DNA of 64,000 nucleotides from positions 1 through 64,000 of the forward strand of contig NZ_JAMXFA010000007.1 in the NCBI RefSeq assembly GCF_025370785.1, read 5' to 3'. This document shows positions 63,759 through 64,000 of this stretch, piece by piece (positions within the stretch are counted from its first letter, which is position 1; each line of letters opens with the position of its first letter). The stretch comes from Laspinema olomoucense D3b (GTDB taxonomy: Bacteria > Cyanobacteriota > Cyanobacteriia > Cyanobacteriales > Laspinemataceae). Position numbers and translations under genes: made by a program. The notes beneath the pieces were generated by a model. It was not told the DNA's origin. It did not search any database and saw only the letters and a list, made by a program, of their open reading frames with translations.

Positions 63759-64000
63759 GGCGGGAATACCTAAGTCCTGATGTAGAACTAACGATGAGTG
63801 GGATGAGCCTGTGTCAAAGAGGCTCGGTTCTGATGGCTCCACCTCAGCGGGATAGGGTGCAGGCAAAAGTTCCCAACCTAGTAACAATCCCCTATAATCA
63901 ACAGAGTTTTAAAGATTTGTTGCAAATCGCCCCTTACCCCCACGTCTGGATCCGTTAATCGGGGATTGAGGGAACTCTCAGCAATCCGGGAAATTCATAG
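63759..64000. other. terminal region, no confident gene
   Basis: About 240 bases to the window edge. One short open frame (63794-63958) is possible but unsupported, and 63813-63850 resembles a stretch at 29321-29400. Nothing else recognised. Confidence 0.4.

Overview
The window is chromosomal DNA from a cyanobacterium, very probably a filamentous one. The evidence: many HIP1-type palindromes (GCGATCGC) across most of the window, the cyanobacterial regulators RpaB and HetR, NblB, a CCB2/CCB4-like cytochrome b6f assembly factor, cyanoexosortase A with an HpsJ-like partner, and cyanobacterial small families (DUF29, DUF2281, Uma2). HetR and HpsJ point to a filamentous, motile, Oscillatoria-like organism. 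No nif or heterocyst-envelope genes are visible, so heterocyst formation cannot be inferred. All assignments come from reading sequence and motifs; no database search was run.

Left part (1-30 kb), mostly housekeeping and signalling. nadC is followed by a minus-strand phosphate block read sphR-sphS-phoU-phoX. Then come a creatininase-family protein, a WD40 protein, radA, rpaB with a CCB-like gene, and a DUF456 membrane protein. A cyanoexosortase A locus follows (sortase, associated protein, HpsJ-like protein) with one PEP-CTERM substrate just upstream. Next are rfbB, a CapA-like protein, an alpha/beta hydrolase, a [2Fe-2S] protein, a CBS protein, nblB, a REC-GGDEF diguanylate cyclase behind a long hairpin-rich leader, a MacB-type ABC pair, a secreted seven-bladed WD40 protein and tRNA-Val(GAC).

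Middle part (30-44 kb). A complete sulfate uptake operon (sbpA, NIL protein, second sbpA-like gene, cysA, cysT, cysW) has a recognisable promoter and a 24-bp near-perfect dyad before sbpA. hetR and a large FAD-dependent oxidoreductase follow on the minus strand. Then come a VapBC-like toxin-antitoxin pair with a duplicated antitoxin lacking its toxin, a zinc alcohol dehydrogenase and a Uma2 protein with a 21-bp-repeat coiled-coil tail. A decayed stretch (43.0-44.1 kb) holds a frameshifted VapC fragment and a DegT aminotransferase pseudogene.

Right part (44-61 kb) is a surface-glycan locus: Wzm/Wzt ABC exporter, two methyltransferases, six glycosyltransferases, a DegT aminotransferase with an acetyltransferase, a Wzy-like membrane protein, an SDR protein, an exported glycoside-hydrolase-like protein and a MraY-like initiating transferase. 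From about 45.8 to 59.93 kb the DNA is much more AT-rich than its surroundings and nearly free of HIP1 sites. The shift starts inside wzt, at the boundary between the ATPase and the substrate-recognition domain, and ends abruptly at the 3' stub of an epimerase gene. I read this as an exchanged glycan cassette. The last 3 kb hold DUF29, a HepT/MntA-like pair, a hypothetical wHTH-like protein and several short repeat families.
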